Assembly: GCA_963783095.1 (NCBI GenBank)
Contig: CAWAMR010000002.1
Coordinates: forward strand, 434,001-498,000
Reading direction: 5' to 3'
Source of the DNA: CAWAMR01 sp963783095
Lineage (GTDB): Bacteria; Planctomycetota; Planctomycetia; Gemmatales; Gemmataceae
DNA length: 64,000 nucleotides
This document shows, in pieces, positions 16,265 to 25,434 of the stretch. Under the pieces are notes generated by a model, which saw only the letters and a program-made list of their open reading frames with translations, was not told the DNA's origin and did not search any database. The position numbers and the translations under genes are program-made. Within the stretch, counting starts at the first letter, position 1, and every line of letters begins with the position of its first letter.

Positions 16265-17556
16265 AGTGGTCCGTTTCACAAATAACGTCGTGGTTAGGGT
16301 AGACCTTTGGTAAAAGGAGGTGAACCCCCAGAAAAACCCGGCAAGGAAAGGAAGCCGCTATGCCAGGACCAAAGCCGGCACGTTGTAACTTCCCCGACTA
16401 TTTTGTGCAAGATGCGCTCGACACGGTTCGCCGACGAACGGCCGCGGTTCAGGCCGTTCAGCGTTATCGGCCTGGTGTTGCTCCTCCATGAGCAGCCCAG
16501 CCTGCGAAGCGAGGACGCGCGCGAGATGGTCGGCCTTTCGTCCGACAAGTGCAACGCTGGCGAAGCCGTTGGGCCAGCGGCGATTTTTCCATCGAAGATC
16601 AGCCGGGACGCGGGCGCAAGCCCGCTTTTTCCCCCTCTGGATCAAGCCTTGATCCATGCGATGGCGTGTGAAGTGATCGCCGAAACCGAAGAGCCCCTGA
16701 GCCGGCAGTCGCTCGGCGATCTGGTGCGACGGTCGCAAACGACGCTGGGCAAGAAGATCAGCCGCAGCACCGTGTGGCGGATGCTGCACGAGGCGGCGAT
16801 CAAGCCGTGGCAGTATGAGCATTGGCTTTTTCCCAAGGATCCGCGGTTCGCCGAGAAGGCCGGGCCGATTCTCGATTTGTACGCGGGCCATTGGGAAGGC
16901 CAGCCCTTGGGACCGAAGGATTATGTGCTGAGCATGGATGAGAAGACGAGCATCCAGGCGCGTGGGCGTAGCTCACGAGGAAATGCCGCCTCAGCCGAAG
17001 CAAACGCGGCGCATCGAATCGGAATACGAGCGGAACGGCAGCCTTGCAATACTTGGCGGCGTGGGATGTGCATCGCGGCATCGTGTCTGGGCCGATGCGA
17101 GAAGAAAACGGGGATCAAGCCGTTTGGCCTGCTGGTGGATCAGGTGCTGGAGCACGAGCCTTACACGAAGGCGAACCGATTATTCTTCATCGTGGACAAC
17201 GGTTCGTCGCATCGAGGCCAGGCGTCGGTGCAGCGAATGCGTCGGCGTGACAAGCGGATCATCCTGGTGCATACGCCGATCCATGCGAGTTGGCTGAACC
17301 AGGTGGAGATCTACTTTTCGATCATTCAGAGAAAGGTGCTGACGCCGAACGATTTCGCCACGCTGGAGGCGGTGCGCGTGCGCTTGCGCGTTATACGAGG
17401 AGTTGAGCAACCGCACGCCGCGACCGTTCGCGTGGAAGTTCACTCGACAGGACATGCTGGATTGGCTAAAACGTGCGTCGCCGCACTTTTTAGCAGCTTC
17501 CGCTGCGTAGGCAGAAGGAACAGGGCAACCACGACGTTATTTGTGAAACGGACCAC
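16265..17556. mobile_element. IS630-family insertion sequence
   Basis: Terminal inverted repeats of 31 bases match perfectly: AGTGGTCCGTTTCACAAAT at the left and its complement at the right. The element interrupts the second copy of the tandem repeat, and CTAAG flanks both sides, consistent with duplication of the TA target typical of IS630/Tc1. It carries a single degraded transposase frame. Confidence 0.88.
16360..17510 (+). pseudogene. IS630-family transposase, frameshifted
   Basis: The ATG at 16360 follows AAGGAAAGGAAG and begins MPGPKPARCNFPDY. The DDE domain is visible: MDEKTSIQA (first Asp), FFIVDNGSSHRGQ (second Asp) and ASWLNQVEIYFSIIQRK (Glu). The frame slips at least three times: near 16470 (before LLLHEQPSLRSEDA), near 16970-17100 (the segment LAAWDVHRGI lies in another frame) and near 17390 (the C-terminus FAWKFTRQDMLDW lies in another frame). 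It cannot make a full-length enzyme as read. Some of these slips could be sequencing errors. Confidence 0.85.
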
Positions 17557-17625
17557 TAAGAGCCAATCAAACGCTTATCGATTTGATGGATTGCCGAGGT
17601 TTTTGCTGATGAGGGCCCGAAACGG
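17556..17625. repeat. 70-bp direct repeat, copy 2 (interrupted by IS630)
   Basis: Identical to 16095-16164. A diverged third version of its 3' part (TTTGCTGATGAGGGCCCGA plus GCTACAAATTGCTAC as in copy 1) occurs at 19510-19565 beyond the IS110 element. Both insertion sequences therefore sit within one repeat array. Confidence 0.8.
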
Positions 17626-17821
17626 CGCAGACGCTTCCAAAGAACTTCTTTTTGGTGAGATGTTGTTTTGAGCGGAAGAGTGTTTTTGCTTGGGTTGATT
17701 GATTGGGTTGCTGTGGGCGTACCTTCCACGCGAAGGCGGTTTCTTGCCTTTTTTGACGTCGTGTCGTGGGGTTGCTGGCTGCTCTGCCGCATTTTTGGTT
17801 GTTGCCGGTCGCCGAGCGTGA

Positions 17822-19254
17822 TTAGGGGGTTGGTTTCGTTGTCGGTTGGTTCGCTTGCTTTTCGGTGGCGTGCAACTCATAACCCAACTGGCGTGCTCGA
17901 CGTTGCAGGGACTTGAATTGCCGTGCCTGGGTCATGGCGTCGTACTGCTCTTCGGATTGTTGCACGTAGGGCAAGCCGTATTTCAAAGCGTGGTAAACCC
18001 GTTCGGCCAGTTTGCGAGCGGCCGCCGTGATCGCTTTGGCGCGCCCAGGCGTGCCTTCATCCTCCGGTAGTACGCACCCATAGCGCTTTGGGAATGCCAC
18101 AGGCTGTTGGCGGCCAGACGCAGCGCCTGGGCCGCTCGGTTTACGCCGGGCCGGGTGGCACTCGATTTCACCTTGCCGCCGGTTTTCTTCAGGCTCGGGC
18201 ACAGACCCAGCCAACTGGTGAAATGCTGCACGGTTGGGAACTTCGATACGTCCGTGCCCACTTCGCCCAGAAGCGTCAACGCGGTCATATCCGCGATCCC
18301 TTCGATGGCCGTCAGGTCCATGCCCACGACCCCGTAAATGGCGGCGCGGACATCGAAAGCGGGATAGTTGACGCCGCCGTTGGAATGCGGTTTGGGATCG
18401 GGCGGCAATTCCGGCAGTGGCCGCTCCAGCTTCATGGCTGCGAGTTGCTCGGCGATTTTCGCATCGACTTCGTCGAGCTTGCGCTGATAGGTTTGCCATA
18501 GCTCGTAGGCGATGCGCAAGCTGAAGAGGTGTTCGTCACGCCAGGAACCATCCAAAGCGCGGGCGAATTCGTCTTCGGACTGCTTGCAGCGTGGGCCACG
18601 CAGTTGCGCGAGCTTTCGCGGATCACGCTCGCCATCGAGAATCGCCTGAATGATGCGTTGGCCGGTCTGGCCCTTGACGTCGGCGATGATTTCCGTCAGC
18701 TTGACGTTCATCTGTTCGAGCGCCTTTTGCATGTGCAAGATGTGGCGGGCGCTGGAGCGAATCAAGGTATGGCGTTGCCGCAGATAGTTGCGTAGGACAC
18801 AGGTGGCAGCGCTGGGCCGGAAGGCTGCGGACAGCAGGCCGACACGATGCAGCCGATAGATCCATTGGCAGTCGCGGCGGTCGGTCTTGGGCCGGCCTTT
18901 GACTTGCTTGGTGTAGCTGGCGTCGACGAGAAACACTTCGAAGCCTTCGGTGACGAGCATCTCGAAGAGCGTAATCCAGTAGATGCCGGTCGCTTCCATG
19001 GCGACGCTGGTGACGCCGTGTTTACGCAGAAAAGCGACGATTTCCCGCAAGCCAGCGGTGTAGGTGGAGAATTCGCGAACGAAATCGGTGTCGTTGGGAT
19101 CGTCGGTTTGACCCGCGCAAACCCAATGGGTTTCGCTGCCGATGTCGATGCCGGCCGCATGAGAATGGGTTACATTAAACGAAGAGGCGCAACGCGGGCG
19201 AACTTTGCTTGCGTGTGGTTGGGGCGAACGTTTTTTGTTGAAAGGCACCACCAT
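17822..19254 (-). CDS. IS110-family transposase (DEDD recombinase), frameshift near 18035
   Basis: The RuvC-like N-terminal domain shows the DEDD residues: D37 in GIDIGSETHW, E87 in VAMEATGIYW, D125 and D128 in KTDRRDCQW. The C-terminal Tnp_20 domain follows (IEGIADMTALTLLGEVG) with KTGGKVKSS containing the serine region. The ATG at 19254 has GGAG 6 bases upstream. Near 18035 the frame shifts at a CCAAAGC run; adding one A restores the conserved tail (KAITAAARKLAERVYHALKYG), which ends at 17822. IS110 enzymes are guided by an element-encoded bridge RNA. Whether this copy is active depends on whether the frameshift is real. Confidence 0.88.
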
Positions 19255-19500
19255 GACCGTCTCCACAAAGGGAAAGGAGGATTGTAAAAACGGCGCGGGG
19301 GGAGACGGCAAATCGCACGAATCTTCCAAACGGGAAACGTCACGATCGAACGGCTGCGACCTCATCGATCGTGCGGTCACCAGTGATAAGGCCGTAAGAC
19401 TCCCCGGCTCAAACTACAAAACGGGCCGACCGCACGGGTCTGACGCACCAACGAACGACCGAGCCATGACCGCATCCGCTACTACCACCATACACGGCAG
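19255..19500 (-). ncRNA. Candidate IS110 bridge-RNA region (5' non-coding end)
   Basis: About 245 bases without a gene precede the transposase. They contain several short self-complementary stretches, such as CGATCGAACGGCTGCGACC followed by GATCGTGCGGTCACC. In IS110 elements the non-coding end next to the transposase start encodes the bridge RNA. No loop sequences could be assigned. The 3' non-coding side (17641-17821, GT-rich) is the alternative location used by IS1111-type elements. Confidence 0.3.
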
Positions 19501-19647
19501 GCTTACCAAGTTCTTTGCTGATGAGGGCCCGAGCATCGGGCGCAGCCGCTACAAATTGCTACAAAAAATAAACTGTGCATCTGAGATCATAAATACGAAC
19601 GAACAAATTACAGAATGTCGTGCTGCAAATTGCTGCTCGGATTTTCC

Positions 19648-19724
19648 GTGGGTCAGGACTCCGATCCTGACAAACACGCGCAGCGTGCCAAAGCTCATCG
19701 GTCAGGATCGGAGTCCGGACCCAC
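19648..19724. repeat. Inverted repeat, 24-base arms
   Basis: GTGGGTCAGGACTCCGATCC and the complementary GGATCGGAGTCCGGACCCAC enclose a short loop. Located between the IS110 region and the 3' end of the CocE-type hydrolase. It may act as a transcription stop for the latter, though there is no U-tract. The rest of 19500-19768 holds no gene. Confidence 0.6.
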
Positions 19725-19768
19725 TTGCGGCGAACTTACGAAATGGCCATCTGTGGGTGAACCCCGCA

Positions 19769-21676
19769 TTACGGCAAGACCTGGAAACTGACCCGTGACG
19801 GCGTTTCCCGGCCCCGATAGATTCGCTGGGTCGCCTTGCGGAAATCGGTTTCCTTGGCGGTGTAGATGTCGATGAACTGCTGCGGATTGCGGTCTACCAG
19901 AGGGAACCAGGTCGATTGAACCTGAATCATGAGCTTGTGACCGCTGCGGAGGGTGTGAAACACATCCGGCATCGTAAACTTTACCGATGTCGGCTGTTCC
20001 GATGTGAATGCTTCCGGTTTCTCGTAGCTGTTGCGGAATTTTCCGCGCATCACATCGCCCCGGATCAACTGCTGGTAGCCGCCCATTTTCACCCCGGCCG
20101 GGTTGGGCTTGGGATCGGGATAATCGTTGGGATATACATCGATGACCTTCACGATCCAGTCGGAGTCGGTGCCGGTTGTGGATGCGGTCAGATCGACATG
20201 GATCGGCCCGGCCAGCCTGAGATCCTCCGACAGAACATCAGTCTGGTAGACCAGGACATCGGGTCGGCGCGAAGCAAAACGCTGGTCGGCAGTCATGTAC
20301 TCCGGGGCCATGCCGATGGTGATTTTCTGCATGAAAGGCACCGGTTTGGCGGGATCGCTGATGTACTCATCGAACTCCCCGGCTTTCGCACTATCGGGAG
20401 CGGAGTCATGCAGTTTGCCGCCGGCATGGAAATAAAGCGCTCTGGTCTTCGCCGTTCTTGGCGGCCAGGTCGGGTATTTGCGCCAGACATTCGTTCCTGT
20501 TTCAAAGACATAGGCTTCGGGCAGTTTCGGGTCGCCCTTGCCCTTGAGGTGATATTCAAAAAAGGGCAACTCGATATGCTCGCGATAGAACTCGGAGGTT
20601 TTGGCATTGAACGGCACATCGCCCAATGTTGAGCCTTCGGACTCACCGCTCCAGCCGCCATGAACCCACGGGCCCATGACCAGCATGTTGCTTGTGAAAG
20701 AGGAGTTCCTTTTGATGTTCTTATAAACTTCGAGTGCGCCGAACAGGTTCTCGGCATCGAACCAGCCGCCCACGGTCATCACGGCCGGCTTGATGTCCTT
20801 GATATGAGCGCGGATGTTGCGGGCCTGCCACCACTCGTCGTATGTGCCGTGCTTCGTGGCCTCGTCCCAAAATGCCGCTTCACCCTTGAAGTGACGTTTT
20901 CCGGCCTCCGCGAGCGGACCGAGTTTCATGAAGAACTCGTAGCCATCGGGCGTTTCGTGATCGAATTTGGCGTCGAATTTCTTGGTTGGCTCCGGGCGAG
21001 GCCGATCGAAACGAGCCATGAAGTTGAACATGTGCGGCAGGAACAAGGCTCCATTATGGTGCCAGTCATCGCCGACAAACCAGTCGGTGACGGGCGCTTG
21101 CGGCGAGACGGCCTTGAGTGCGGGATGGGCATTGATCATGCCCGCGACCGTATAGAAGCCGGGGTAAGAGATCCCGGTCTGCCCGACCTTGCCGTTGTGG
21201 TTGGGAATATGCTTGATGAGCCAATCGATCGTGTCGTAGGTGTCGGTGCTTTCATCGATGGAGCCCGGTGAGAGTTTCGAGATCTGGGGCCTCATGTTGA
21301 CGAATTCGCCCTCGGACATCCAGCGGCCACGCACGTCCTGGTTGACGAAGATATAACCCTCCTTGGCAAAGAGAGGTCCAGGACGGAGGTTATCCGGATA
21401 CTGATCCGCGCCGTAGGGTTTGACGTTGTAGGGCGTACGGATCAACAGGATGGGATAAGTACGGCTTTGGTCCTTGGGTACATAGACGGCGGTGAATAAG
21501 CGCTTGCCGTCGCGCATGGGGATGCGGTATTCGTATTTCGTGTAGTTGGCCTTGATGTCGTAAGCGGGCTTGGCAGGAGTTGCAGGAGCCTGCGCCGAGA
21601 CGGTTGCAGGGGCAAAAGCGGCGCTGAGCAAGAACGCGAGACTCAGGCCACAGGATCGAGGGGGAAACAGGGACAT
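19769..21676 (-). CDS. Secreted CocE/NonD-family alpha/beta hydrolase (X-Pro dipeptidyl-peptidase/alpha-amino acid ester hydrolase type)
   Basis: 635 residues with an N-terminal signal peptide ending near TVSAQA. The peptidase S15 alpha/beta-hydrolase domain spans ~45-370. The nucleophile is S170 in GQTGISYPGF, preceded by the oxyanion-region motif YIFVNQDVRGRWMSEG. The C-terminal ~230 residues are the jelly-roll domain of this family (VDLTASTTGTDSDWIVKVIDVYP). Likely hydrolyses acyl-amino or ester substrates in the periplasm or outside the cell; the substrate cannot be specified. Complete, no damage. Confidence 0.9.
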   Translation of the reverse strand: MSLFPPRSCGLSLAFLLSAAFAPATVSAQAPATPAKPAYDIKANYTKYEYRIPMRDGKRLFTAVYVPKDQSRTYPILLIRTPYNVKPYGADQYPDNLRPGPLFAKEGYIFVNQDVRGRWMSEGEFVNMRPQISKLSPGSIDESTDTYDTIDWLIKHIPNHNGKVGQTGISYPGFYTVAGMINAHPALKAVSPQAPVTDWFVGDDWHHNGALFLPHMFNFMARFDRPRPEPTKKFDAKFDHETPDGYEFFMKLGPLAEAGKRHFKGEAAFWDEATKHGTYDEWWQARNIRAHIKDIKPAVMTVGGWFDAENLFGALEVYKNIKRNSSFTSNMLVMGPWVHGGWSGESEGSTLGDVPFNAKTSEFYREHIELPFFEYHLKGKGDPKLPEAYVFETGTNVWRKYPTWPPRTAKTRALYFHAGGKLHDSAPDSAKAGEFDEYISDPAKPVPFMQKITIGMAPEYMTADQRFASRRPDVLVYQTDVLSEDLRLAGPIHVDLTASTTGTDSDWIVKVIDVYPNDYPDPKPNPAGVKMGGYQQLIRGDVMRGKFRNSYEKPEAFTSEQPTSVKFTMPDVFHTLRSGHKLMIQVQSTWFPLVDRNPQQFIDIYTAKETDFRKATQRIYRGRETPSRVSFQVLP

Positions 21677-21843
21677 TGCGGTTTACTCAAAGGTAGTGAG
21701 TCGGGAAAACAGAAGAGATGTATCGTAACCACAGAATACGCGAGGTCAAGTATTAAACTGCGAACTTGTCGTATCCCACTGGGTAGGATAGAATGAAAGC
21801 AATCCGTCGCCCAATTCAAGAAATCGGTTGAGGAGAACGGACG

Positions 21844-22245
21844 ATGACAGGAAAAACTCGAAAACCGTTTGCGGAGCGAATCCGAATCGAGCTGGAAGAA
21901 TCCCTGGCTCACGCTAAAGGCGAACGGAACCTGAAAACGATTGACTACCCGGAAGCCCCACCGGAAATTGACGCACCAACTCTTGCCGCATTGCGGAAGG
22001 ACGCGGCGATGTCACAAATGGCTTTTGCGAAAATGCTGAGCATTTCAACCAAGACAGTGCAAAGCTGGGAACAGGGTGTACGAATCCCTTCCCTGGCGGC
22101 CCGGCGGTTGATTCAAATATTTGCGTTGCAGCCGGCTGCCCTATGTAAAGTCGTGGGTCTGCCGACAGTTCAACTCGGGAGCTACGTGGTCAAGTCTTTC
22201 CCAAAAGGAATTCGACGTATCGTGCGCACAGGTTCGGCCAATTGA
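21844..22245 (+). CDS. XRE/HTH-type transcriptional regulator (antitoxin-like)
   Basis: 133 residues. A helix-turn-helix of the XRE kind lies at ~58-110: TLAALRKDAAMSQMAFAKML, then STKTVQSWEQGVRIPSLAARRLIQ. This arrangement resembles NadS/HigA-type antitoxins and their orphan relatives. No toxin-sized gene is adjacent upstream. The last 64 bases overlap the antiparallel sterol-desaturase gene. The start has GGAGAACGG a few bases upstream. It may autoregulate. Confidence 0.75.
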   Translation: MTGKTRKPFAERIRIELEESLAHAKGERNLKTIDYPEAPPEIDAPTLAALRKDAAMSQMAFAKMLSISTKTVQSWEQGVRIPSLAARRLIQIFALQPAALCKVVGLPTVQLGSYVVKSFPKGIRRIVRTGSAN

Positions 22246-23093
22246 CTTTCCGGCTGCTCGGCGAAGCGGCAGGCGCGCTCATCACGATCCTCGGTCTCCG
22301 CCGGGATTGTGCCTTCCGTGCGGCGAAAGTTGGGCAGCAACGGCTTTACGATCTGTTCCAGATAATTTCCCGGAGTTGAGTCGCGTAGCCCAAAATGTTC
22401 GGGTTCGTGATCGGGACAGCGATAGGTGCCAAACAGAATATCCATTAGCGGTGAAAGATTGGCGTAGTTGCCGGCGTCGCGGTCGCGGTCGTGATGCCAG
22501 TGGTGCAATTGCGGAGCGCCGAGAATCATTCGCAACGGACCAATGGGTATTCGGACATTCGAGTGGATAAAGACCGCCCTGATGCCGCGAAAGGCGATGA
22601 ATCCCGCGAGCGTTTCGAGTGGGAAGCCGAAAAGGAACGGAGGCAGGTTGATCAATCCCATTGAATAGATTGTGTCCAGCGGGTGTTCCCGATGAGCAGC
22701 CAACCAGTCCAGATGCTGGGCGCTATGATGTACGGAGTGGAAGCGCCAAAGGAATCCGACGCGATGCTGGAGGCGATGACCCCAATAGATGAACAAGTCG
22801 CTCAACACAATGACTTCGATCATCTGCAACCACCAGGATTGCGCGGCAACCGTTGCGCGAAACGAGTGCGGAACGATGCCGTCGAGCCAACGGCTCAAGA
22901 GCGCAAGAACACCGAGGACCAACCCGCCCCACAGAAGATACTGGCCGAGGAAAAAACAGAGATCGGTGAACCAGGCCGAACGAAAAAAGCGCTGTCCCGG
23001 ACGGGCCGGCAATACCCATTCAAGGGGCCGAAATACCAGGATCAGAAACACCAGACTGAGCAAGGTAGAGATACCAAGTGCAAGAAAAGGCAT
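22182..23093 (-). CDS. Sterol desaturase/fatty acid hydroxylase family membrane enzyme
   Basis: 303 residues with 4-5 membrane segments and the full set of di-iron histidine boxes: HRLQH, HSVHH and HHWHHD. Integral inner-membrane oxygenase; family members hydroxylate or desaturate sterols, fatty acids or carotenoids. The substrate is unknown here; some Gemmata relatives make sterols, so a lipid role is plausible but inferred. The C-terminal ~30 residues are polar and overlap the end of the XRE gene on the other strand, so part of that tail may be read past a natural end. Confidence 0.85.
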   Translation of the reverse strand: MPFLALGISTLLSLVFLILVFRPLEWVLPARPGQRFFRSAWFTDLCFFLGQYLLWGGLVLGVLALLSRWLDGIVPHSFRATVAAQSWWLQMIEVIVLSDLFIYWGHRLQHRVGFLWRFHSVHHSAQHLDWLAAHREHPLDTIYSMGLINLPPFLFGFPLETLAGFIAFRGIRAVFIHSNVRIPIGPLRMILGAPQLHHWHHDRDRDAGNYANLSPLMDILFGTYRCPDHEPEHFGLRDSTPGNYLEQIVKPLLPNFRRTEGTIPAETEDRDERACRFAEQPESQLAEPVRTIRRIPFGKDLTT

Positions 23094-23115
23094 GATCGTG
23101 GCCCCATGAACAATT

Positions 23116-23451
23116 TTATTCTGGAGGTGGAGATGATGGGGAAGGCGGTGGTGCTGGTGAATTTTTATCTTGCGTACCGTCTCCGCTTTGGACGCTACCC
23201 GGAGGATAAAGACCGATGATGCTACCCTTGATCCCCTGAAAAGTGGATTTAGTACCGCTCATCACGGTCGGTTGTGGAACGATGTAGAAGGCATTTTGTA
23301 GAGGAGGCGGAGGCGGATCCGTTGCTGGAACCGACCATACGGGTTCCGATGACGGGTTCAATGCACCCGATTGATAAGCGATGCAACCACCTGCCAACAA
23401 AACCGAACTTAAAACGGCGGCGACCTTGAGGAGTTTGCTCGGTTGTTTCAT
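23116..23451 (-). CDS. Small proline-rich lipoprotein
   Basis: 111 residues from the ATG at 23451. A lipoprotein signal is clear: KLLKVAAVLSSVLLAGGC, with the lipobox LAGGC. The mature part is short and low in complexity, with a PPPPP run in the middle and PPPSPSSPPPE at the end. It starts 37 bases after the UDP-sugar dehydrogenase gene on the same strand, so may be co-transcribed. No function recognised. Confidence 0.6.
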   Translation of the reverse strand: MKQPSKLLKVAAVLSSVLLAGGCIAYQSGALNPSSEPVWSVPATDPPPPPLQNAFYIVPQPTVMSGTKSTFQGIKGSIIGLYPPGSVQSGDGTQDKNSPAPPPSPSSPPPE

Positions 23452-23487
23452 GGCCAGAACTCTCCGATCGAACATGGATCGAAACAA

Positions 23488-24812
23488 CTACGCCCGCACA
23501 ATCCTTTCTCGACCTTCCTTGATATTCTTCGTGGCATTGCGTGTGTCGATAACCAGCGCAGAGTTCGCCACGATCATCGGCCAGTCGTAGGCGCTATGGT
23601 CCGTTGCGATCAGAACGCAGTCCTGCGCCTTCAAGAATGTTGGAGTGAGTGCCTCGCTGCTCATCTTGAGATGGGGATAGTGCCGCATCCTGGGCAGCGC
23701 CGGAATGTGCGGGTCGTTGTAGGTCACGACGGCACCTTTCTTCAAAAGCAAATCCATTAGCTCAAAGCCCGGCGATTCGCGTGGATCGTCTACATCCTTC
23801 TTGTAAGCCATCCCCAAAATCGCGATCTTGCTGCCCTTGACCGGTTTGGAGCGGTCGTTGAGAGTATCGGTCACGCGTCCAATGACATAGGCAGGCATCG
23901 AGGTATTCACTTCGCCTGCGAGTTCGATGAAGCGCGTGCTCATCCCGTACTGCCGGGCTACCCAGGTAAGGTAAAAAGGATCGATCGGGATGCAGTGTCC
24001 ACCCAAACCGGGACCAGGGTAAAATGCCTGAAACCCAAAAGGCTTCGTCTTGGCCGCATCGATCACTTCCCAGAGGTCGATGCCCATGCGGTCGTAGAGC
24101 ACCTTCATTTCGTTCACGAGCGCGATATTGATGGCGCGATAGGTGTTCTCCAGTATCTTGGTGGCCTCGGCGACTTCCGGCGATGATACCCGTACGACAT
24201 GGGTCACGATGGAGCCGTACAGGGCACAGGCCAATTCCGCGCTGCGCGGCTCCAGGCCGCCGACCACCTTGGGAATCGTCGAGACGCTATGAGTGGCATT
24301 GCCGGGGTCTTCTCGCTCGGGGCTGAAAGCGAGGAAGAAGTCGGCACTCACGGTCAGCCCGCTCGCTTCCAGTATCGGCAGGACACTTTGCGCGTGGTGC
24401 TGGGATAGGTAGTACTCTCCAATACGATGAGTTGCCCCGATCGCAGTTGGTTGGAAATGGCGTTGGCAGAGTTTACGACATAAGTGAGGTCGGGTTCGCG
24501 CGCATCGGTCAGCGGTGTCGGCACGCAAATAAGGATCGCATCAGGCTCGTTGAGGCGGTCGAACCGATCGGTGGCTTCAAAGCCTTTCTCACGCATGCGG
24601 CGAATGGTTTCGCCGGGGAATTGATTGATGTAACTCTCGCCGCGCTCGAGCATTTGGACTTTACGCGAATCGATGTCGAAGCCGATGACCGAGAATCCGT
24701 TATCGGCAAAAGCCCGTGCGAGCGGCAAGCCGACGTAACCTAGGCCGATGATGCCGACGCGCGCTGATTTGGAACGGATTTTATGGAGGAGAATATCAAA
24801 CGAATGGGACAT
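23488..24812 (-). CDS. UDP-glucose/UDP-N-acetylhexosamine 6-dehydrogenase family protein, frameshift near 24395
   Basis: The N-terminal NAD domain has the dinucleotide loop VGIIGLGYVGLPLA and ICVPTPLTD. After the frameshift the middle and C-terminal domains continue (AFSPEREDPGN, GPGLGGHCIPIDPFYL with the catalytic Cys, ILGMAYKKDVDDPRESP). Each half is conserved, so one base is probably missing near 24395 (after ESTTYPSTTR). About 440 residues when joined. Closest in style to WbpA/WecC-type enzymes oxidising UDP-HexNAc to the uronic acid for surface polysaccharide. AAGGATG precedes the ATG at 24812. Confidence 0.85.
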
Positions 24813-24901
24813 CCGTGTTCATCCTTGAACGTGGAAGACCTTCTCAGGGCAACAGGCGATATGATGGGTGATTCACTTGGTGTTGTCAACCGCAGGTTCA
24901 C

Positions 24902-25411
24902 TTATTGAGGGGTCTTCATACGGTTGTTGAGTTGTTGCTGGCGATAGACGGCCAGATCACGCTCCAGAATGGCGCGATGTTCGGCTTGCATTCGCCGAAG
25001 CTGTGCCCATCCGTACAGGCGCGTTGCCCATAAGTCGACGATGGCGATACTGACCACGGCAAACAACCCGATGAGGAAACTGATCCAGTACCACGAGTAG
25101 ATTCTCAAGAAATCTCGATCGGCATCGGTGACTTCCGGGCGCTCCTGGCCTTGCTGAAGCCCTTCGTGCCGCTCGCCCAGTTCGGTCGCCCGCTGTTCCA
25201 TCCCCGAAAGGAATGCTCCCGCGATCATCGCCGACAGGCACAATAACAAGACGCCATTGGCCAGCCGAAACACTGCCTGATTGCGCCGATAACGCCGATC
25301 GTCGCTGGGGATATGGGGCTTGCGCAATCCTTTGAGGTTCTCGATCTGCCAGTAGATCGAATAGAGTGCGAGCACCAGGAGCAGACCCGAAAAGATGAAT
25401 GCTACGACCAT
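24902..25411 (-). CDS. Membrane protein of unknown function
   Basis: 169 residues from the ATG at 25411. Three hydrophobic segments: one at the start (MVVAFIFSGLLLVLALYSIY), one around residue 65 (LANGVLLLCLSAMIAGAFL) and one around 115 (WISFLIGLFAVVSIAIV). A charged, coiled-coil-prone tail ends it (MQAEHRAILERDLAVYRQQQ). No family recognised. The frame is open further upstream to 25501, but that would overlap the M28 peptidase gene by 67 bases. 23 bases follow that gene, suggesting an operon. Confidence 0.6.
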   Translation of the reverse strand: MVVAFIFSGLLLVLALYSIYWQIENLKGLRKPHIPSDDRRYRRNQAVFRLANGVLLLCLSAMIAGAFLSGMEQRATELGERHEGLQQGQERPEVTDADRDFLRIYSWYWISFLIGLFAVVSIAIVDLWATRLYGWAQLRRMQAEHRAILERDLAVYRQQQLNNRMKTPQ

Positions 25412-25434
25412 CAGAAGAATCCGAACAAGTAGAA

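Noticed and set aside
17644..17821. Additional small ORFs in the GT-rich segment beside the IS110 gene
   Set aside because: Highly skewed composition, no ribosome-binding site; better explained as the non-coding end of the element.
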